Positions 18,596 through 28,244 of a stretch of DNA of 64,000 nt are shown piece by piece; the stretch's first letter is position 1, and each line of letters opens with the position of its first letter. The stretch comes from Thiocapsa roseopersicina. Its GTDB lineage: Bacteria; Pseudomonadota; Gammaproteobacteria; Chromatiales; Chromatiaceae. The notes beneath the pieces are model-generated. The model did not search any database. It was not told the origin of the DNA and worked only from the letters and a program-made list of their open reading frames with translations. A program made the position numbers and the translations under genes. The stretch is taken from positions 62,001 through 126,000 of the forward strand of contig NZ_FNNZ01000006.1 in assembly GCF_900106925.1 (NCBI RefSeq), in the 5' to 3' direction.

Positions 18596-20253
18596 TCGGA
18601 CCCCGCGAGGCCCTGCGGCTCTTCCGCATCAACTGGATCCTCCTGCGCCATGGACTCGACGAGGTCATCCTCGCGACCCATCTGTTTAGGCCGCTGCGCT
18701 GGATCATGTACATCTCGCCTTGGCACTGGTTCAAACGCGACCTGCCGAGCTCCTATCCGGTGCGCGTGCGCCTCGCGCTGGAAGACTTGGGGCCCATCTT
18801 CGTCAAGTTCGGGCAGATCCTCTCGACCCGGCGCGATCTTCTGCCGGACGACCTGGCCGTCGAGCTGGCCAAGCTCCAGGACCGAGTGCCGCCCTTCGAC
18901 GGTGCCGAGGCACGCGCCATCATCGAGAAGTCTTGGGGCTGCTCGGTCGACGATGTCCTCGACGAGTTCAACCCCGTCCCGCTCGCCTCCGCCTCCATCG
19001 CGCAGGTCCATACCGGACGTCTGAAGAACGGGACCGAGGTCGTGGTCAAGGTGCTGCGACCAGGCATCGAGCGGACCATCCGCGGTGACTTAGGGCTGAT
19101 GTACACCGTCGCCCATCTCGCCGAGCGGTATTGGAAGGACGGGCGTCGGCTACGCCCGGTCGAGGTGGTCCGCGAGTACGAGAAGACCATCTACGACGAG
19201 CTGGATCTGCAACGCGAGGCCGCCAACGCCTCCCTGCTGCGTCGCAATTGGATCCACAGCGAGATGCTCTACATCCCGGAGATCTACTGGGATTGGACCC
19301 GCCCGGGCGTCATGGTGATGGAGCGCATCTACGGCACCCCGGTCAGCGATGTCGCGACCCTCAAGGCCCAGGGCGTGAGCATGAAACAGCTCGGCGAGCG
19401 CGGCGTCGAGATCTTCTTCACTCAGGTCTTCCGCGACAACTTCTTCCATGCGGACATGCACCCCGGCAACATCTTCGTCGAGCCGTCCGGGCGCTATATC
19501 TCGATCGACTTCGGCATCGTCGGCACACTCACGACCGAGGATCAGCGCTATCTCGCCGAAAACCTGCTCGCCTTCTTCGAGCGCGACTATCGGCGCGTTG
19601 CCGAGCTGCATGTGGAATCCGGCTGGGTCCCTTCCGGCACACGCGTGGATGAATTCGAGTCCGCCATCCGCACCGTCAGCGAGCCCATCTTCGAGAAACC
19701 GCTGGCCGAGATCTCCTTCGGACACTTCTTGGTGCGACTGTTTCAGACCGCGCGACGCTTCGACATGGAGATCCAACCGCAGTTGGTGCTGCTGGAGAAG
19801 ACATTGCTCAACATCGAGGGTCTCGGCCGTCAGCTCTACCCCGAGCTGGATCTCTGGACGACCGCGAAGCCCTACATGGAACGCTGGATGAAAGACCAGA
19901 TCGGGGTCGTGGGGCTGCTCGATCGGACCAAACGCAACGTCATCTCCGTCGCCGACCAGACGCCCGAGATCCCCTTGATGGCCTACCGGATCCTCAGCAC
20001 CTACGACAAACGTCTGCGGGCGGCCGAGGCCGAATCACTCAGAAACCATGGCCGCAGCGCCAGCCAAGACCAGGCCGCAGCAACATCCCAATCGGTCCGA
20101 GCACTGGGCGGTGCCACCGTCATCGTCTGCGGGACCCTCGTCCTGCTGCTCGGCCCGGGTCCGTGGCTACCTGCGACGACCGGGGTTGCGCTCGTCGCAG
20201 GCTGCTACCTTGCGGGCGCCCTGCTGTTTTTCTCTGCGGGGCGGCACACTTAA
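18592..20253 (+). CDS. ubiB: Ubiquinone biosynthesis protein kinase-like UbiB
   Basis: A membrane-anchored atypical protein-kinase-like ATPase (ADCK/UbiB family) needed for ubiquinone synthesis. The protein is 553 residues. It has the KxGQ motif ([16 protein letters not shown]), the alanine-rich nucleotide loop replacing a glycine loop ([10 protein letters not shown]), the catalytic segment [14 protein letters not shown] and the metal-binding DFG in ISIDFGIVG. Two C-terminal membrane helices (about residues 505-550) anchor it. It starts inside the ubiJ stop codon and ends four bases before the convergent wzt-like gene; I see no terminator between them. Confidence 0.96.
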   Translation: MIGPREALRLFRINWILLRHGLDEVILATHLFRPLRWIMYISPWHWFKRDLPSSYPVRVRLALEDLGPIFVKFGQILSTRRDLLPDDLAVELAKLQDRVPPFDGAEARAIIEKSWGCSVDDVLDEFNPVPLASASIAQVHTGRLKNGTEVVVKVLRPGIERTIRGDLGLMYTVAHLAERYWKDGRRLRPVEVVREYEKTIYDELDLQREAANASLLRRNWIHSEMLYIPEIYWDWTRPGVMVMERIYGTPVSDVATLKAQGVSMKQLGERGVEIFFTQVFRDNFFHADMHPGNIFVEPSGRYISIDFGIVGTLTTEDQRYLAENLLAFFERDYRRVAELHVESGWVPSGTRVDEFESAIRTVSEPIFEKPLAEISFGHFLVRLFQTARRFDMEIQPQLVLLEKTLLNIEGLGRQLYPELDLWTTAKPYMERWMKDQIGVVGLLDRTKRNVISVADQTPEIPLMAYRILSTYDKRLRAAEAESLRNHGRSASQDQAAATSQSVRALGGATVIVCGTLVLLLGPGPWLPATTGVALVAGCYLAGALLFFSAGRHT

Positions 20254-20257
20254 CCCC

Positions 20258-21250
20258 TCATTGCGTCCGCGGATGAGGGTGCGCCAATGACTCCACCTCG
20301 TTGACCAGACGGTCCAAATCGACATCCTGCCAGCGGCGCTCGCGAAGCAGATGAGCAGTCCGATCCGCCCAGTCGGCGCGCTCCTCCGGCGTGCCCTCGG
20401 AAGACGCCCCCCCCAACGCCGTCACGCCGGCCTGCTCCGGTTGGGTCTCCGGCTCCCGAGAGGCTTCGGCCTCGGGCTCCGGAGCTTTCAACGGCCCATC
20501 GCGTGACTCCCTGTACTGCTCCAATACCTCCGCGGTCGTCCCTGCCCCGACCACGCGACCGTGCTCCATGAGCACTGCCTTGGTGCACATCTTCGAGATC
20601 AACGCCTCGGAATGAGAGGAGAGTACGATGATGGAGACCTGCTCCGTAAAGAGCTTCAAGCGCTCACTCGCCTTTTGCAGGAAGGCCGCATCACCGGCCC
20701 CGATACCCTCGTCGATCAACAAGATGTCTGGAGCGACCGAGGTCGACACGGCAAAGGCGAGGCGCATCCGCATCCCGGCGGAATAGGTGCGGATCGGCAG
20801 GTTGAGGAAATCTCCAAGCTCCGTGAACTCGGCAATCTCCTCCAATCGCGCCCGCATTTGGGAGCGGCTCAGGCCCAGATAGAGCCCGCGGAGCACGATG
20901 TTCTCGTAGCCGGTACTTTCAGGATCCATGCCGAGACTGATATCGAACAAGGGCACGGTCGAGCCCTTGATGGATACACGCCCCTCGTTCGGCTCGTAGA
21001 TACCGCCGAGCACGCGCAGGAGTGTCGTTTTGCCTGCGCCGTTGTGACCGACTAACCCGATTCGATCGCCACTCTCGAGACGGAGATTGATGTCCTGCAA
21101 TGCTTGTACGACCGAGATCCGATCCGAGCCCGATTCCGAGCGAATCTGCCCCCCGGTCGCGCTCTGAATCAAACGATTCTTTATGGATCGCGTCGCCGAG
21201 CTATAGACCGGGAAGGAGACCGAAACCTGTTCCAGCGTGATCGATGCCAT
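20258..21250 (-). CDS. Polysaccharide ABC exporter ATPase (Wzt-like) with atypical tail
   Basis: The ATP-binding subunit of an O-antigen or capsule ABC exporter. The 330-residue protein has Walker A GHNGAGKTTLLRVLGG, the signature YSAGMRMRLAFA and Walker B DILLIDEGIGAGD, with the Wzt/TagH-like LFDISLGMDPESTGYENI. After the ATPase (to about residue 250) comes a Pro/Glu-rich linker and a helical end (about 288-330, DWADRTAHLLRERRWQDVDL) resembling the start of DUF29 domains. It lacks the carbohydrate-binding domain found in Wzt proteins of modified O antigens. I chose the ATG at 21250 because the longer frame is noncoding. The permease gene ends 11 bases upstream. Confidence 0.9.
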   Translation of the reverse strand: MASITLEQVSVSFPVYSSATRSIKNRLIQSATGGQIRSESGSDRISVVQALQDINLRLESGDRIGLVGHNGAGKTTLLRVLGGIYEPNEGRVSIKGSTVPLFDISLGMDPESTGYENIVLRGLYLGLSRSQMRARLEEIAEFTELGDFLNLPIRTYSAGMRMRLAFAVSTSVAPDILLIDEGIGAGDAAFLQKASERLKLFTEQVSIIVLSSHSEALISKMCTKAVLMEHGRVVGAGTTAEVLEQYRESRDGPLKAPEPEAEASREPETQPEQAGVTALGGASSEGTPEERADWADRTAHLLRERRWQDVDLDRLVNEVESLAHPHPRTQ

Positions 21251-21261
21251 CGTCCCTATCC

Positions 21262-22113
21262 TCAGACCCAGTAGGCGATCCGCCAGCGGTAGGCGGAGTA
21301 GAAAAAGAGCGTGATCGCCCACCCGAAGACCGCGATGAGCAAGACCGCCAGCCAATTCTCGAAGGCAGGTGTTTGGCCCAGCATCGGCGCACGGAGAATC
21401 TCGACCATGTGATAGAAGGGATTGAGCTGCAGGAATAAGGCGCGATCCGGCAACATCTCCGGCCGCCAGATCACCGGAGTCATGAAAAAGAGCACTTGGA
21501 CGACGCTGCCGATGATGAGAGGAACATCCCGAAAACGCGCGCTCAAGAGACCGAAGAAGAGCGACATCCAGAAACCGTTGATCAGAAGAATCAAGACCGC
21601 GGGCAGCACCCAGAGCGCATTCCAGCTCAGACCCACGTCGTACCACCAAGCCACCGCAAAAAAAATCCAGATATTGTGGGCGAATGCAATCACCGCCGAC
21701 CAAACCTCACGATAGGCATAGATGGACACGGGCGCATTGAGCTGCCTGATCATGCCCTCGGCAGAGATAAAGGTCGAACAGCCACCTAAAATCATCTCGG
21801 AGAGGAGGCCCCAGATCACGAAACCTGCAGCCAGGAACGGAAGATACTCATGCAGCTCCTGGCCGAAGATCTGTCCGTATAGAAGCCCCAAAGCAAAGAC
21901 CATGACACCCATGGAAATCGTGATCCAGAACGGACCGAGCGTCGAGCGCCGGTAGCGCTGGCGCACATCGTGAAGTCCGAGCGTTGCCCAAAGCTCGCGA
22001 CGGCGCCAACCCTCGACAATATCGAGCCAGGCGTTCTTGAACTGCTCCGGCTCCAGTCCATGGCGAAGCTGTTGAATCAGGGGCGATTGGACTTTAGTGG
22101 TGCTAGATATCAT
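21262..22113 (-). CDS. Polysaccharide ABC exporter permease (Wzm-like)
   Basis: The membrane subunit of the ABC-2 type glycan exporter, pairing with the ATPase that follows it. The protein is 283 residues with six predicted membrane helices after a cytoplasmic N-terminus. Family features are RRRELWATLGLHDVRQRYRRSTLGPFWIT just before helix 1, given here only by its positions 40-68, and the C-terminal FFMTPVIWRPEMLP and LNPFYHMVEILRAP. I chose the ATG at 22113, preceded by a GGA about 11 bases upstream; a longer reading would add 13 residues. It presumably exports the lipid-linked glycan made by the surrounding enzymes. Confidence 0.9.
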   Translation of the reverse strand: MISSTTKVQSPLIQQLRHGLEPEQFKNAWLDIVEGWRRRELWATLGLHDVRQRYRRSTLGPFWITISMGVMVFALGLLYGQIFGQELHEYLPFLAAGFVIWGLLSEMILGGCSTFISAEGMIRQLNAPVSIYAYREVWSAVIAFAHNIWIFFAVAWWYDVGLSWNALWVLPAVLILLINGFWMSLFFGLLSARFRDVPLIIGSVVQVLFFMTPVIWRPEMLPDRALFLQLNPFYHMVEILRAPMLGQTPAFENWLAVLLIAVFGWAITLFFYSAYRWRIAYWV

Positions 22114-22206
22114 GAGTTTTTTCCAGAAACCGCACGGATTCAAGCGCTTCAAACTTAAAGCTATTCATCGGGATTGGCAGCGCAAAGAGCGATCGGATTT
22201 TCATAC

Positions 22207-23235
22207 TTAGGCTTCAGTGCACGGCAAGCTCGGCGGAGTGGAATCGAGTCTCGCCTCCGACATCGCGCCGAACACTCCCCGAATACGGTTTGCGCGTAAA
22301 GCAGCAGCATAGGCACGATGAAGAAGACGCGTCGTCAGATCATCCAAAGGGAGATCAGCCCGACATCGCTCGCGAGCAAACCGATCCAGCTCTCGAGCTG
22401 ACTTCATAACGCTTGGAAAAAGCGGCGCGATCGCCATCCATTCCGATTCGACACTATCGAGGCGCGCCCATGTCACAGCATCTTGCTCCGGATATAGCCG
22501 AGCGAGTAGCCAATCGGCCCGCCCCTGCAAATAGCAATACGTGCAGACTTCTTCGAGACTGCACGGTCGGATCACGACACTTTCTGCGCCGGCGCTCCGA
22601 GCCACGCACAGACCGGCTCGACTCAGTCGGATTCCAAGCTCGCGCGCTTCGGTACCGACCGGAAAAACAGGGTTGAACCCTCCGTGATCAAGGAGGTAAA
22701 GCCGCTTAAAGGAGGGCAGCCGGCAACCAAACCCGGGGCCATCACCGGCGCACGACTCCAGCGAGTCGACGCAGCAGATATCCCGCCGTTCGGCCTCGGC
22801 AAGATAACGCATGAGTGGGGAGCGCTCCGCCTCGCCACGCAAGCCAGTATAACCGAGGACGGCAAAGTGCGACTGCGGGTGCTCCTCATGGGCACGATAG
22901 TGCTCCTCCAAACATGCTGGATCCAGCACTTCGCCTTCCTCGATGAAAAGCACGATGGGCGACCGGGCCAAGGACAATCCCAGATTTCGCCAGCCAGCAA
23001 TCCCACCGCCCTTCCATCGCGCGCACTGGAAGTGAAGCGCCGACGAGGTTGCCTCGATTCCGGTCCACATTTCATCCGTGCAGCCATCATCGACGACCAA
23101 GACCTCGAATCGACCGACATCGAGACTTTGTGCACGGAGTGCCTCCAAAGACGGACTGACTGCATCCGAGCTGTCCGATACACGCACGATCGCACTGATC
23201 AGAGGTAACGATTGGGTCGCTTCATGTGGTTTCAC
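22207..23235 (-). CDS. GT2-like glycosyltransferase with altered metal-binding motif
   Basis: A 342-residue GT2-fold protein with LISAIVRVSDSSDA at the first strand and FEVLVVDDGCTDEMW at the second. Where the metal-binding DXD should be it reads VLFIEEGEVLDPACLEEHY; the close relative encoded at 34314-36371 has VAFLDDDDVLDPHCLEEHH. The two align well beyond this point (AVLGYTGL, RSPLMRYL, GFNPVF, the C-terminal AAALRANRI), so this copy is a diverged paralogue that may be inactive or use acidic residues differently. The start is the GTG at 23235, the only suitable one. It follows a GT4 gene by 16 bases and is less GC-rich than the housekeeping genes. Confidence 0.8.
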   Translation of the reverse strand: MKPHEATQSLPLISAIVRVSDSSDAVSPSLEALRAQSLDVGRFEVLVVDDGCTDEMWTGIEATSSALHFQCARWKGGGIAGWRNLGLSLARSPIVLFIEEGEVLDPACLEEHYRAHEEHPQSHFAVLGYTGLRGEAERSPLMRYLAEAERRDICCVDSLESCAGDGPGFGCRLPSFKRLYLLDHGGFNPVFPVGTEARELGIRLSRAGLCVARSAGAESVVIRPCSLEEVCTYCYLQGRADWLLARLYPEQDAVTWARLDSVESEWMAIAPLFPSVMKSARELDRFARERCRADLPLDDLTTRLLHRAYAAALRANRIRGVFGAMSEARLDSTPPSLPCTEA

Positions 23236-23251
23236 GTCCGTTGACTCGCCG

Positions 23252-24682
23252 CTAGTGATTCGAGCAAAGTACAGGCGTCAGGACACGTCCAACTGCTTCC
23301 TTCGAAAAGTGCTGCCTCATAAGATCTTGCCCTCCGCAGGAGATGCGCTGCCAGAGGGTGTCGTCCGAGTAGAGACGAATAACCGCTTCGGCAAAGCCCC
23401 CGGCATCCTCCGCGATCAAAGCGTCGATCTCATGGACCAGCCCCATGCCCTCTGCGCCGACGCTCGTCGTGACGACCGGCAAGCCAAAGGCAAGACTCTG
23501 ACCGACCTTCCCCTTCATTCCGGCCCCGTGCCTCAATGGCGCAACGAAGACACGCGCTCGCTGGAACCATGGCGTCACGTCTCGAACGTACCCTAGCGGA
23601 TTGATCCTTTTCGACTTAAGCGCCCGCACCGAATACGGCATGTCACTGCCCGCAATATGAAAACGCACGTCGGGCACTCGCTCGAGGATCAGAGGAAAGA
23701 TTTCCCTCACAAAATAAAACACGGCATCGACGTTCGGAGGATGATTAAAGCTGCCGATAAAAAACAGATCGGATCGCGCCAAGACCGCTTCGACGTAAGG
23801 GAAGATCGTATGGATGTTGGGCAACACTGCAACAGCAAGCCCCGGTACCTCGTTCAGGAGCGCTGACTTTTCATCGTCGCTGATGGCAATCGTTAAATCC
23901 GCACATCGCGCATTACACAATTCGATTTCTCGATACCGTTCGGCGTCTCTGCGGACCTTCTCAGGCTTATCGCTGAAAGGAATGCCCCGACGCAACCGAA
24001 TCCAGTGGAGGTCGACGGTGTCGTAGATCACACGCGCCTGAACAATCAAGGAGCGCACCATAGGCAAATAGCGTTCGGCAATCTCCGGGCGCGAGATCCA
24101 AACCGTTTGGTAGCTCCCGCCATGGCGGATCAGATGCTTCAACGCCGACTCTTGACCGACGATCACCCGGATTCCTCGTTCCTTGAGTGAAGTCTCGTAG
24201 GAGAGAGACTCGGCAGGACGATCGCCGATGAAATCAATGGCCCAGCCCGCCTCGGCCATCAGATCCAAGATCATCCGCATCCGAAACGAGCCCGAATCCC
24301 GATCCGGCGTCGGCGCCTTCCAGTCAATCACCAGGATACGGCGATCTGCTGTTTCAATCGGTGGGAATAGGGAAGACCAATCCGAGTGCCAGTCAGGCAG
24401 AACCTGCGACCATTTCGGATCTCCGGAACAGAACAATTTCGACAGCGGCAGCCAAATGGCGTTGACGACCGCTTTGATACGACCGCGTCGGGTCTCTCCA
24501 AGAGGAAGCAGACGATAAAAACCGCGCACGCGACGTCCGGCAGCGCTTGTCCATTGCACCAGCGCCTCTTTGATAAAAGATCCGGAACCCCGGCCAATCT
24601 TATCGCGAATAGCCATGCTTGAATCGCGGACAGCCCTCGCCTGCCACATCGCCATCCCTGATCGTGCAGACCCGGGTATCAC
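23252..24682 (-). CDS. GT4-like glycosyltransferase, paralogue of the giant protein's C-terminus
   Basis: A 476-residue GT-B glycosyltransferase. The N-terminal half has RILVIDWKAPTPDRDSGSFR and ARVIYDTVDLHWIRLRRGIP; the C-terminal half has DLFFIGSFNHPPNVDAV, the donor-site region APLRHGAGMKGKVGQSLAFG and GLPVVTTSVGAEGMGL. It is closely related, nearly motif for motif, to residues about 1195-1555 of the protein at 28833-33512. The GTG at 24682 overlaps the previous gene's stop as GTGA, favouring that start, but an ATG at 24616 (MAIRDKIGRG) is also possible. Its acceptor is unknown; its location suggests a step in the exported polysaccharide. Confidence 0.83.
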   Translation of the reverse strand: MIPGSARSGMAMWQARAVRDSSMAIRDKIGRGSGSFIKEALVQWTSAAGRRVRGFYRLLPLGETRRGRIKAVVNAIWLPLSKLFCSGDPKWSQVLPDWHSDWSSLFPPIETADRRILVIDWKAPTPDRDSGSFRMRMILDLMAEAGWAIDFIGDRPAESLSYETSLKERGIRVIVGQESALKHLIRHGGSYQTVWISRPEIAERYLPMVRSLIVQARVIYDTVDLHWIRLRRGIPFSDKPEKVRRDAERYREIELCNARCADLTIAISDDEKSALLNEVPGLAVAVLPNIHTIFPYVEAVLARSDLFFIGSFNHPPNVDAVFYFVREIFPLILERVPDVRFHIAGSDMPYSVRALKSKRINPLGYVRDVTPWFQRARVFVAPLRHGAGMKGKVGQSLAFGLPVVTTSVGAEGMGLVHEIDALIAEDAGGFAEAVIRLYSDDTLWQRISCGGQDLMRQHFSKEAVGRVLTPVLCSNH

Positions 24683-26034
24683 CCATTCGACCGCTCGACC
24701 AAGCCCAACTGTTCGAGACGCCGACGGTAGCGCGCACCGACTGCCGCGAAGCTGTGATATCGACGAATGTATCGCGCACCGGCCTCCCCCTTCTCGCGAG
24801 CAAACGCGGGATCGCTCACCAAGGCGCGCATAAAATCCGCGGCCATCTCGACATCGGCCTCGGCCCAGAGCTGACCCGCGCCGAACGGATATTCGCCCTC
24901 CTCGACCGGAACCAGGACATAATCGACCAGACAGCAGTTCTCTTCATTCGTAAAATCGAGATTTCCGGAATATCCAGTCGCGATGACAGGCTTACCCATC
25001 AACATGGCTTCCGCGAGACCGCGGCCGAAACCTTCGGAGCGATGAAGCGAAACGAAACAATCGCATCCATTCACGAGCGATCTGATCTCGCGGTCGTCCA
25101 TTACACGATCGATCCAAAGAATACGCGGGTCGCTCGTAACGTCACCGCTCTTGAATGCCTCGTATGCATCCGAGCACTCGGACATGCCGTTTGTCTTGAT
25201 CACAAGACCAACCGACTCGTCGGAGCTTGCAAAAGCCTGCTCAAACGCCCGAACGACTGCCATGGGATTCTTTCTGCTCACGAAGGAGCGAAAATCGAAA
25301 AAGAAGAGAAAGAGGAATCGGTCATCCGGCAACCCAAGGGCTTCGCGACTCGCAACCTCGGTCTGTCGATGCTCGACTGCAAGCGGCATCCAGACGACCG
25401 GGCAATCCGCCTTGTCGGCAACCGCCTGCTGGATGAAACGCGAGGGCGCCCAAATCTCATCCAAGCCATCTAATGCCGGCAGCCAAGCATCCGGAAGGTG
25501 ACTCAGCTCCCATGCCCAATACCCGATGTTGTAAGCTCCGCGCTCAAGACTCGTGCCCTGATACTCCCACGCCTTGTCCATCTCGTCCGCATTCAGAACA
25601 AGAATGTTTGCACGATAGACCGCGGCCGCATCCTCGCGGTGCATCAGGTCGAAGTCCTTGTGCATTGCGGCCATCTCCCGACCATAGTCACCATAGAGAT
25701 TTCGCATCGCGAACGGAACGCCAGCCGCATCGAAGGCCGACGCCGCGGTGCGAATATCCTCCGCCCGCCCGAGCACCGCATACGGATGCCCGATCAGCAG
25801 TGCTCCCGGCGCCATCATTGCGCGCGAGACACGACGGCGCGAGCCGGATTCCCTAGGCTCGGGACGCGGCGTTATCGGCAAGGGCGACTCACTGCCGAAT
25901 CGCCGGTTCCGATGATTACGGAGCAGATCGCGCAGGCGCCCGTCCACTCGAACCCGAGCAGCCGTGAAAAGCCGCTTGATCGCCGGAACGAATCCATCGG
26001 GGTGTGCGAGCATATGACGCACTCTGATCAACAT
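24679..26034 (-). CDS. GT4-family glycosyltransferase
   Basis: A 451-residue GT-B enzyme. A basic N-terminal stretch (about 1-75) precedes the glycosyltransferase, which shows LLIGHPYAVLGRAEDIR, NIGYWAWELSHLPDAWLPAL, the interdomain EIWAPSRFIQQAV and the GT4 donor-site signature FVSLHRSEGFGRGLAEAMLM followed by GKPVIATGYSGNLDF. The ATG at 26034 overlaps the upstream gene's end by seven bases and the stop overlaps the next start. This tight packing places it in the minus-strand set running from the WbsX fusion to the ABC exporter. The sugar and linkage cannot be read from sequence. Confidence 0.87.
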   Translation of the reverse strand: MLIRVRHMLAHPDGFVPAIKRLFTAARVRVDGRLRDLLRNHRNRRFGSESPLPITPRPEPRESGSRRRVSRAMMAPGALLIGHPYAVLGRAEDIRTAASAFDAAGVPFAMRNLYGDYGREMAAMHKDFDLMHREDAAAVYRANILVLNADEMDKAWEYQGTSLERGAYNIGYWAWELSHLPDAWLPALDGLDEIWAPSRFIQQAVADKADCPVVWMPLAVEHRQTEVASREALGLPDDRFLFLFFFDFRSFVSRKNPMAVVRAFEQAFASSDESVGLVIKTNGMSECSDAYEAFKSGDVTSDPRILWIDRVMDDREIRSLVNGCDCFVSLHRSEGFGRGLAEAMLMGKPVIATGYSGNLDFTNEENCCLVDYVLVPVEEGEYPFGAGQLWAEADVEMAADFMRALVSDPAFAREKGEAGARYIRRYHSFAAVGARYRRRLEQLGLVERSNG

Positions 26035-28244
26035 GCCCCGACTCGGCCCGAAGATGTCGATCGCGCCGAGACTTCCGTCACGGCGGTTTCACGGGTTAAC
26101 GCAGGTCGTAGCGGGATCAGCCCTCCGAGCGCGGCACGCGTTGCGTCCAAATAGCCATGACCGTAACGCAGATCCGGCTCGAGATGATTTCCTTCTGCCC
26201 ACTCGTTCCACGCATTGACAAAGACAAACCGCTCACCCGGCGAATTCAATTGTCTCGACTGCTCGACCAACGTCGAAAGCCAATGCTCGTAGAGTCGAGG
26301 CGTCGAGCCCAAAAAGATCGTACCGGCGTCCTGTCGACGTGCGGTATTGTCCCAACTCGGCATCGCCGTACGAAAGAAACGATGCTCGGGTAGCGGTCGC
26401 TGCATGAAGCGCTCGGCGGTGGCCCGATAATCATAGACACGGCCGGTGAAATCCGGATTATCCATTGGCGGCTGCGGGTCTACGGGGACAGAGAGGTCAT
26501 GCGGCGGAAACTCGACCACCGCATCGAACCCGAAATCCCGTGGATCGGCGGTCAACCCGAAGCTTTGAACGCAGGCGAGGAAGAGCTCGCCCAGCCCTGC
26601 CCGAGCACAATACTCGCGCCAAACCTCGGCAGTGCGGGCAGGATCGGGAAACAACTCGATCCGGTAAATGAGGATCAATGGACGTCCGTTGATCCGAATA
26701 TAGCGCCGATCCCGCAGCAGCGGCTGCAGATGACGAATGAATGCCAGGTCATCCGGCTCCGAATGCTGCTGGGCCATCAAGATATCGGACTCGCGCCCAT
26801 CCCAGCGCCGGCTCCAGCTCTCGTTCGCCCAACAGATACAGAAGGGAAAATCCGGCTGACCGGATGCAAGGATCTCGTCGAGCGGTCGGTTCAGCAAGCG
26901 CTTACCGCCGAACCAGTAATAGTAGTAGCAAAAACCGTGAATACCGTAGTCGCGCGCCAGATCCGCTTGAGCCTGGCGCGTCTCGGCGAGCCTCAAATCA
27001 TAGAAGCCAAGATCGGCCGGAAGCTGCGGCTGTTGGTGCCCGGCAAAGTTCGGCCTTGCGCGGGTCACATTGGTCCACTCGGTGAATCCCTTACCCCACC
27101 AACGGTCGTTCTCCGGGATCGGGTGGAACTGCGGCAGAAAAAACGCAATGAGCCGGACGGCATCGAGCTCATCGAGCGTGGCCTGCCAGCGGTCGAGAAA
27201 GATCGCGCTGTTGGCGGCAATGCGCGCCATTTTTTCGGTCGGCCGGGCATTCGTCGAGACACTCAGATGATGCACGACCACCGATTTGGGCTCGTAGACC
27301 ACATCGTAGCCGAGGGACTGCACACGCAACGAGAGATCACAATCTTCATAGTATGCCGGCGCATAGACCTCGTCGAATCCTTCGAGACGGTCGAACAGCG
27401 ATTTCTCGATCAGGATACTCGCCCCCGAGCAATGATCGACCCGTCGGCGCCGGTTATAGATCGGCTCCGCGGGATCTTGATTCAGCCCGATCAACTCGAC
27501 ACGGCCGTCTCGCTTGAGCGCAGCGCCCGCCTCCTGCAGGTGGCCGCTCGGGTAAATGAGCTTGGAGCCCGCGATACCTGTACCGGGCTCCTCTTTGAAG
27601 ACGTCGAGCAGCGCATCGAGCCATCCCGCCTGAACCTGAGTATCGTTGTTCAGCAGAAGCAGGTAACGGCCGCGCGCCAAAGCAGCACCCCGGTTGCAGC
27701 TCAACAGGAAACCCCGGTTGGGGTCGTTCCGCAGGTAGCGGATTCCGCTCACGGACCGGAGCAGCTCGGGGGTCTCGTCCGTCGATGCGTCGTCGATCAC
27801 GATGATCTCGATCGACGCCCGCGGCGGCACAGCGGCGATCGACTGTAGGCAGCAAAACGTGAAACCGGCCTGATTGTGAACCGGCATCAGGATGGTGACT
27901 TCCGGATCCTCGGCGAACGGCAACACGAGACCGGCAGCGGCCTCCACGAGCCCCGCGTCGGGCACCGGGAACATCTGCGGCGGAGTGATCGTCGAGATCC
28001 GCTCCTCCCGGTCGAGGTCGACATCGACCTCCACGTCGTCCTTGGCCTGCTGTTCCTCCCGCCAGTGGCGATAGCTGGCAGTGCCCTCGATAAGGGGGGA
28101 CAAAAAGCGATACGAGGCCGACTTGAGGAATGACCGCCCGCTCGGCGTCAGCGGCAGTCGGTGATAGATGGCACGCAGGCTTCGCCCTACGATCGCTCTT
28201 GGATGAGGGAAGGGAATCACGAGCAGGGAACGAGGGATTTTCAT
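26028..28244 (-). CDS. GT2 glycosyltransferase fused to a WbsX-like domain
   Basis: A 738-residue protein with two glycan-active domains. Residues about 105-350 are a GT2 domain with VTILMPVHNQAGFTFCCLQS, EIIVIDDASTDETPELL and the DXD-type LLLLNNDTQVQAGWLDALL. Residues about 365-715 match the WbsX family (related in fold to GH99-type enzymes), with FFLPQFHPIPENDRWWGKGF, GIHGFCYYYYWFGG, CICWANESWSRRWDG and FVNAWNEWAEGNHLEPD. I chose the ATG at 28244 (MKIPRSLLVIPF); an upstream reading to 28511 gives unconserved sequence. No strong ribosome site is visible. It heads the minus-strand set and is divergent from the giant gene. Confidence 0.85.
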   Translation of the reverse strand: MKIPRSLLVIPFPHPRAIVGRSLRAIYHRLPLTPSGRSFLKSASYRFLSPLIEGTASYRHWREEQQAKDDVEVDVDLDREERISTITPPQMFPVPDAGLVEAAAGLVLPFAEDPEVTILMPVHNQAGFTFCCLQSIAAVPPRASIEIIVIDDASTDETPELLRSVSGIRYLRNDPNRGFLLSCNRGAALARGRYLLLLNNDTQVQAGWLDALLDVFKEEPGTGIAGSKLIYPSGHLQEAGAALKRDGRVELIGLNQDPAEPIYNRRRRVDHCSGASILIEKSLFDRLEGFDEVYAPAYYEDCDLSLRVQSLGYDVVYEPKSVVVHHLSVSTNARPTEKMARIAANSAIFLDRWQATLDELDAVRLIAFFLPQFHPIPENDRWWGKGFTEWTNVTRARPNFAGHQQPQLPADLGFYDLRLAETRQAQADLARDYGIHGFCYYYYWFGGKRLLNRPLDEILASGQPDFPFCICWANESWSRRWDGRESDILMAQQHSEPDDLAFIRHLQPLLRDRRYIRINGRPLILIYRIELFPDPARTAEVWREYCARAGLGELFLACVQSFGLTADPRDFGFDAVVEFPPHDLSVPVDPQPPMDNPDFTGRVYDYRATAERFMQRPLPEHRFFRTAMPSWDNTARRQDAGTIFLGSTPRLYEHWLSTLVEQSRQLNSPGERFVFVNAWNEWAEGNHLEPDLRYGHGYLDATRAALGGLIPLRPALTRETAVTEVSARSTSSGRVGAC

